A stretch of 21,934 bases of DNA from Stentor roeselii (lineage: Eukaryota; Ciliophora; Heterotrichea; Heterotrichida; Stentoridae), in NCBI GenBank assembly GCA_006503475.1, contig RSEH01000415.1:1-21934 (forward strand). The letters are read 5' to 3'. The notes beneath the pieces are model-generated. The model worked only from the letters and a program-made list of their open reading frames with translations. It searched no databases and had not been told where the DNA came from. This document shows positions 16,348 to 21,934 of this stretch, in pieces. Position 1 is the stretch's first letter. Each line of letters begins with the position of its first letter. Made by a program: the position numbers and the translations under genes.

Positions 16348-17358
16348 ATGGATTTTATTTTTAACGGCCTTAGCAAAACTCCGAAGACTGAAAAACCGAC
16401 TCGAGAAATTCTGAAAACGATTGTTAATTCGAATCTTAGTCTTAATCCTTGCTTCAACTCGCCATCTGGACAGAAAATTCGAGAATCTCTTCATCTTCAA
16501 TGCAAACGTAGATCAGTTTTAACAAGTCCTAGTTCAAAGTTGAGTGAAAATTCAAAGTCTCCTCGAATCGCGATTCCTTCACGCTTTAAGTCTGGTGCTT
16601 CAAGTTCTTCTCTCAAATATGCATCATCAACAATATCTGAGAGAAGAAGTGAACAGTTTTATAGAGAACATTTGTTTTTTACTTTCCAAGCTACTAAATT
16701 TATTAGGAAGATTAATGAGGTTGACCTGGAAATTATTAAAGAGAAAAGTGTTTGGATACCTAAAAAACCTGGCTTTGAAGGGAAAAAAACGGTTATTTTT
16801 GATCTTGATGAAACACTTGTGCATACTTCTGAGGATTTCGGAGGTCAGAGTAATCGAATTAACATCTGTTTACCTCAAGGACAGGTCTTTGCTTGGGTTA
16901 ATATCAGACCTTTTGCGAGGGAATGTTTAAGAGAAGCTGCTAAAAATTTTGAGGTGATTGTGTTCACTGCCAGTGATTCACCCTATGCAGATGCTGTATT
17001 AGACCTCCTCGACCCAGAGAAGACCTTAATTCACTGGCGACTATATCGTGAAAGTTGCATCATCGTAAACAACAAATTTATAAAAGACTTAAGAATTCTA
17101 GCAAACAGAGACTTAAAAGACATAATCCTGGTCGACAACTCAGTTTACTCCTTCGCTTATCAACTAGACAACGGTATCCCAATAATAACCTGGACGGAAG
17201 ACCCATGCGACCGAGAGTTATTCAACCTAATCGACTATCTTCAACTTCTTCTAGAAACCGAAGACATGCGATCATTAAACAGATCAGTTTTTCAACTGCA
17301 TTCATTTTACGACGACTACATAAGAGACTATTTAAAATCAGGTAGGTTATTATTTTAA
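16348..17358 (+). CDS. FCP1/SCP-type (NIF) HAD-family protein phosphatase
   Basis: The protein has 336 residues from the chosen ATG, which has the AAATAATGG context common here; an in-frame ATG at 16306 would add 14 residues, and the TTG at 16267 is not credible as a start. The N-terminal 130 residues are Ser/Lys-rich and probably disordered. From about 147 the FCP1-homology domain is complete: motif I FDLDETLVHT with the nucleophile Asp152 and acid/base Asp154, motif II FTAS, FIKDL with the motif III Lys, and motif IV ILVDNS. The family dephosphorylates Ser/Thr on the RNA polymerase II CTD (SCP) or on lipin (Dullard/Nem1) using an aspartyl-phosphate. With no membrane span it resembles SCPs more than Nem1. 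The stop TAA overlaps the convergent SHIPPO gene by 9 bases. Codon wobble flips from T-rich to C-rich near 16970. Confidence 0.9.
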   Translation: MDFIFNGLSKTPKTEKPTREILKTIVNSNLSLNPCFNSPSGQKIRESLHLQCKRRSVLTSPSSKLSENSKSPRIAIPSRFKSGASSSSLKYASSTISERRSEQFYREHLFFTFQATKFIRKINEVDLEIIKEKSVWIPKKPGFEGKKTVIFDLDETLVHTSEDFGGQSNRINICLPQGQVFAWVNIRPFARECLREAAKNFEVIVFTASDSPYADAVLDLLDPEKTLIHWRLYRESCIIVNNKFIKDLRILANRDLKDIILVDNSVYSFAYQLDNGIPIITWTEDPCDRELFNLIDYLQLLLETEDMRSLNRSVFQLHSFYDDYIRDYLKSGRLLF

Positions 17359-18822
17359 ATCAAACAAAGCATTAAAAGTTTTCTTGTTCCACCCTTTCAT
17401 ATCTGAATAAGAACCTGGACCAGGAGACTCTGAAAGGGTTTCTTTGAATCTCGGGTTTTTGGCTACAATGAAACCTTTGCTTTTCTTGATTGTTGATAAC
17501 TTGTAACTACCTGGGCCTGGAGTGAAAGAACGATTTTTTTCATCGAATCTTTCTGATTGGATGTTGAAGGCTTTGGCTTTATTGGATCCTTCTCGAACTA
17601 GAATAGGATGGACTACTGAACCTATTGACTTCACTTCTCCCATCTTTTTTACCACTTCGTAGGAACCTGGGGCAGGGGTAAAGGTTTGAACGGCTGTTGG
17701 CAATCTTTTGCTTTTGCTTATAAAGACACTTGAACCTTTGGGTCTTTGACTGGTTATTGTTTTGTGAGAATCGTAACTACCTGGACCTGGAGAGTCTTTT
17801 AGTTCTGTGTAATAGTTGAACCTGTCTTGACCTGCACCGAATCCTCCTCTGCTTTGAGTTGGTCTTACTCCTACTTTGGTATCATAACTTCCTGGGCCAG
17901 GTCCAGCATCAACACATTCAACAAACCTTGGCCCAGTAGAATCAAAAGGAACCTTCCCTTCAACTCCAAATTTCCCATTTTCCAAAGACAAATAACTTCC
18001 AGGTCCAGGTTGTACATCAGGAGTCATAGCTCTAAACCTTTCACACCTACTTCCAAAATTCTGAACCCTATTAACATGACTCTGATTCCAGGCAGTTCCA
18101 AAGTTATATCTTCCAGGTCCAGGAACATCTTTCTCACTAATAAACTCCGGTAAATACCCATCCCTTTTACTTCTGCTTAAAAATGATGCACTTTCCTTAT
18201 CTTTATACCTTGGTTTAGGTGATTTAGAATCATAAGTTCCAGGTCCAGGAGAACAAGATTTTCCTCTACTTATTGTTCTAGAAGTTTGAGGTCTTCCCCA
18301 GATATAAAGTCTTGGCTTATTAGGACTTTTAGGGTCATAATACCCAGGACCGACCAGTGACTCTTTACTTTCTGAGACCTTTTTCATTACGAGTTCTCCA
18401 GATTCATCATCTGAGTAACAATACCCTTCTCTTGGAATAGATGGCGCTGAAGGCTGCCTTATCCAGTTAATCGTTGTTTCAGTCTTATTGGACTGCTTTA
18501 ATGTCGGCCAAGGTTGGGTCTCGTAGGCTCCTGGACCTGGACTTTTGCATTGTTTCAGCTGGAACCTTTCAATTTGACTTGCGAAAGAAGAAGACTGGAT
18601 TATGTTGTTCGTTGGACGAGGCTTCGATGTTTGAAGAAGGTAGGAACCTGGACCTGGAGTAAGGACTTCAACACGGGAAACGGATTTTTCAGATGATATG
18701 CAAAATGGCACTTTTCCTTGCTTTTTCTTGTATGAGTTTAAACCGATGTAGCTACCTGGACCGATGTTGTTGTGGTTTTGATAGAGAGTTAGTTTTCGTT
18801 CAGATTTATGGACAAATGCCAT
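17350..18822 (-). CDS. SHIPPO/STPGR-repeat protein (ODF3/CIMAP-like)
   Basis: The 490-residue protein consists of about twelve sperm-tail PG-rich repeats, each centred on a PGPGxY-type core. In order these are GPGSYIGL, PGPGSYLL, PGPGAYET, GPGYYDPK, PGPGTYDS, PGPGRYNF, PGPGSYLS, PGPGSYDT, PGPGSYDS, PAPGSYEV, PGPGSYKL and PGPGSYSD, spaced roughly 33-50 residues. The protein is Lys/Ser/Pro-rich with no membrane span. STPGR proteins associate with axonemal or cortical microtubules and outer dense fibres, so a cytoskeletal role in cilia or cortex is expected. The start ATG is 18820-18822; the stop TAA overlaps the phosphatase gene end by 9 bases. It is divergent from eIF4A. A truncated frameshifted copy lies at 1371-2194. 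Family assignment is firm; the precise role is not. Confidence 0.92.
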   Translation of the reverse strand: MAFVHKSERKLTLYQNHNNIGPGSYIGLNSYKKKQGKVPFCISSEKSVSRVEVLTPGPGSYLLQTSKPRPTNNIIQSSSFASQIERFQLKQCKSPGPGAYETQPWPTLKQSNKTETTINWIRQPSAPSIPREGYCYSDDESGELVMKKVSESKESLVGPGYYDPKSPNKPRLYIWGRPQTSRTISRGKSCSPGPGTYDSKSPKPRYKDKESASFLSRSKRDGYLPEFISEKDVPGPGRYNFGTAWNQSHVNRVQNFGSRCERFRAMTPDVQPGPGSYLSLENGKFGVEGKVPFDSTGPRFVECVDAGPGPGSYDTKVGVRPTQSRGGFGAGQDRFNYYTELKDSPGPGSYDSHKTITSQRPKGSSVFISKSKRLPTAVQTFTPAPGSYEVVKKMGEVKSIGSVVHPILVREGSNKAKAFNIQSERFDEKNRSFTPGPGSYKLSTIKKSKGFIVAKNPRFKETLSESPGPGSYSDMKGWNKKTFNALFDLK

Positions 18823-20231
18823 GAATTACATTTTGAATATTAATAAAGTATATAAGAATGAAGTGATTTTGGGCTTTTTATTGATTATTGGAAGTACCTG
18901 ATATAAAATAATCCTTTTTTATTGGAGTAGTTTGAAAATATTTAAATTATGATTGAAAAGTTATCAAAAAGTTTTAAAGTCTTTTATTTTAATATAAAGT
19001 TGATGAATTTGAAATTGAGTTTTAGTGTGTAGGTTGATATCATTTATTTAAGTTTTTTAATGATTTCTGATCATTTTCTAATGGGTTATAATAGGTGGTT
19101 GATGGTAGAACAAACTGAAGAATTTATAATCGATTCCAATTGGCATGAAGTGACAGAGACATTTGACGATATGAATCTGAAGCAAACTTTGCTGAGAGGG
19201 ATCTACTCATACGGTTTCGAAAAACCGTCAGCCATCCAGCAAAAAGGAATTAAACCGATCATATTGGGCAGAGATACTATCGCCCAGGCTCAGTCAGGTA
19301 CAGGAAAGACCGCAACCTTCACTGTCGGGATGTTAGAACTGATAGACAACTCAATCAGCAATTGTCAGGCATTGATTTTAGCTCCAACTCGTGAACTAGC
19401 TCAGCAAATCCATCGAGTGGTCCTTCAGATCGGCCAATATCTAAAAATAAACTGCCACGCCTGCATCGGAGGAACAGTAGTGCGAGAAGACATCCGCATT
19501 CTCGAAAAAGGTTGTCACGTAGTCGTCGGTACCCCAGGCCGAGTATTCGACATGATATCCCGAAACCACCTGACAACAAGTCAATTGAAACTCTTCATCT
19601 TAGACGAGGCAGACGAGATGTTATCAAGAGGTTTCAAAGACCAGATCCAAGAAATCTTCAGACACTTGCCAGGGAATGTTCAGTGTTGCTTATTTTCAGC
19701 GACTATGCCTCCAGAGATCTTGAAACTGACAACAGACTTCATGAGAGACCCAATTCGCATCTTGGTGAAGAAAGACGAGTTGACATTAGAAGGAATAGCT
19801 CAGTATTATATTCCTATTGAAAAGGAAGACTGGAAATTGGCGACTTTGGCTGATTTGTATGAAAACTTAGATATTGCTCAAGCTATTATCTATGCGAATA
19901 CCAGAAGGAAAGTAGAAGCACTTACCAAGCAAATGACTGAAAAGGACTTTGTTGTTTCGTATATGCATGGAGAAATGGACCAGACTCAGAGGGAACTTAT
20001 TATGAAGGAGTTTAGGACTGGATCGACTAGGGTGTTGATTACGACTGATTTACTTGCTAGAGGAATTGATGTGCAGCAGGTCAGTCTTGTCATCAATTAT
20101 GATATGCCTACTAACTATGAAAATTACTTGCATAGGATTGGAAGAAGTGGAAGGTTTGGAAGAAAGGGAGTCGCTATTAACTTTGTCACTGAGGCTGATG
20201 CACAGTTTTTAAAGGATTTAGAACAGCATTA
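17997..20231 (+). repeat. Arm B of the large inverted duplication (intact arm)
   Basis: This arm is the reverse-complement partner of 1-2194. Both genes are intact here: eIF4A has every helicase motif and SHIPPO has twelve repeats. It is therefore the parental or maintained copy. The duplication breakpoint lies inside the SHIPPO coding region. Confidence 0.9.
18823..19101. promoter_or_regulatory. Divergent spacer of the intact SHIPPO/eIF4A pair
   Basis: The 279 AT-rich bases should contain the promoters of both genes. The inverted copy at 1131-1370 lets conserved parts be picked out: the stretch TTTATTAATATTCAAAATGT just upstream of the SHIPPO start (minus strand) and TTATAATAGGTGGTTGATGG at the eIF4A start are nearly identical in both arms. 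Because the copies are young, conservation is not by itself proof of function. Confidence 0.5.
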
Positions 20232-20280
20232 TAATACCAGTATTGAGGAGTTACCTGAAGATCTGAGTAATCTTCTTTAG
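19102..20280 (+). CDS. EIF4A: DEAD-box RNA helicase eIF4A
   Basis: The product is 392 residues from the ATG at 19102, within the usual eIF4A size (about 390-410). An upstream in-frame ATG at 19060 adds 14 residues, but that extension is not conserved in the inverted copy. Motifs in order are Q motif GFEKPSAIQ, Walker A AQSGTGKT (63-70), Ia PTRELA, GG, Ib TPGR, DEAD (168-171), SAT (199-201), [29 protein letters not shown] and motif [15 protein letters not shown]. The N-terminal [20 protein letters not shown] and the C-terminus ([15 protein letters not shown]) point to eIF4A, less likely the exon-junction paralogue eIF4A-III. It unwinds mRNA 5' leaders as part of eIF4F during cap-dependent initiation. 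The stop is TAG. Wobble bases run A9 C9 G1 T1 at 19441-19500 but T10 G4 A3 C3 at 20041-20100. Confidence 0.95.
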   Translation: MVEQTEEFIIDSNWHEVTETFDDMNLKQTLLRGIYSYGFEKPSAIQQKGIKPIILGRDTIAQAQSGTGKTATFTVGMLELIDNSISNCQALILAPTRELAQQIHRVVLQIGQYLKINCHACIGGTVVREDIRILEKGCHVVVGTPGRVFDMISRNHLTTSQLKLFILDEADEMLSRGFKDQIQEIFRHLPGNVQCCLFSATMPPEILKLTTDFMRDPIRILVKKDELTLEGIAQYYIPIEKEDWKLATLADLYENLDIAQAIIYANTRRKVEALTKQMTEKDFVVSYMHGEMDQTQRELIMKEFRTGSTRVLITTDLLARGIDVQQVSLVINYDMPTNYENYLHRIGRSGRFGRKGVAINFVTEADAQFLKDLEQHYNTSIEELPEDLSNLL

Positions 20281-20599
20281 TTTAATCAGTTATTGATTCA
20301 GATTTTTTTATTATTTAGAGAGATATTGGGTGATTGGGTTGATTTAGTTGATTTTATTAGTTTAGTGATTTTTATGGTTTGGTGATATTTACTTAACTCA
20401 GTAAAAGTCTATTAAAATAACTATATTATAAAGAATTATCTTTTTATTAAATATAGACTCTTTTAGGAATAATCAATAGTATTATATCATAGTTATTTAA
20501 TGCTATAACTGTATTTTGTATATTTAACATAAAAAAATTTCACTGATTTACACTAATATATAAAGGAAAAGGCTTTGTGGTTTTTTTAGTAGTTTATAA
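20281..20599. other. AT-rich spacer between eIF4A and the cyclic-nucleotide-binding gene remnant
   Basis: The 319 bases have no gene. The first 110 bases are T/G-rich, continuing the composition of the end of eIF4A, and the rest is A/T-only over long stretches. It should contain the eIF4A 3' end; nothing else is recognised. Confidence 0.4.

Positions 20600-21934
<1,335 letters not shown>

Overview
The window looks like a compact, AT-rich protist nuclear genome, most likely the macronucleus of a ciliate that reads the standard code. A heterotrich such as Stentor would fit, but this is inference. The basis is intronless genes packed tens of bases apart or overlapping, TAA/TAG stops throughout, and gene content rich in cilium- or cortex-type proteins (a 12-repeat SHIPPO/STPGR protein, an EF-hand coiled-coil protein, a two-domain cyclic-nucleotide-binding protein, a Cache-domain sensor). 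I recognised no bacterial operons, rRNA, tRNA, CRISPR array or intact mobile element.

Layout. 1-2194 is a decaying inverted copy of 17997-20231: an eIF4A-like gene (minus) and a truncated SHIPPO gene (plus) sharing a divergent promoter. 2467-4002 is an intact Cache-domain membrane protein. It is followed by a degenerate tandem copy (4058-about 4680) and about 1.9 kb of gene debris. 6535-9187 holds a TBC Rab-GAP (minus), UDP-glucose 4-epimerase (plus), and a five-span membrane protein (minus) broken by two in-frame stops. 9236-13011 holds a Sec12/PREB-like protein (minus) diverging from an importin-beta gene (plus). 13012-13698 is non-coding. 13699-17358 holds a small basic orphan (plus), an EF-hand coiled-coil protein (minus), a beta-rich protein with an internal duplication (minus) and an FCP1/SCP-type phosphatase (plus). 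17350-20280 holds the intact SHIPPO gene (minus) and intact eIF4A (plus). 20600 to the end is a decayed cyclic-nucleotide-binding-domain gene.

The genes do not form one pathway. They are housekeeping functions (translation, nuclear import, ER export, Rab signalling, sugar metabolism) mixed with ciliary or sensory genes. The notable features are structural: a large inverted duplication in which one arm is dying; convergent genes whose stops abut or overlap; and alternating domains of strand composition, about 0.4-0.9 kb long, that switch synonymous codon choice inside single genes from C/A-ending to T/G-ending and back.
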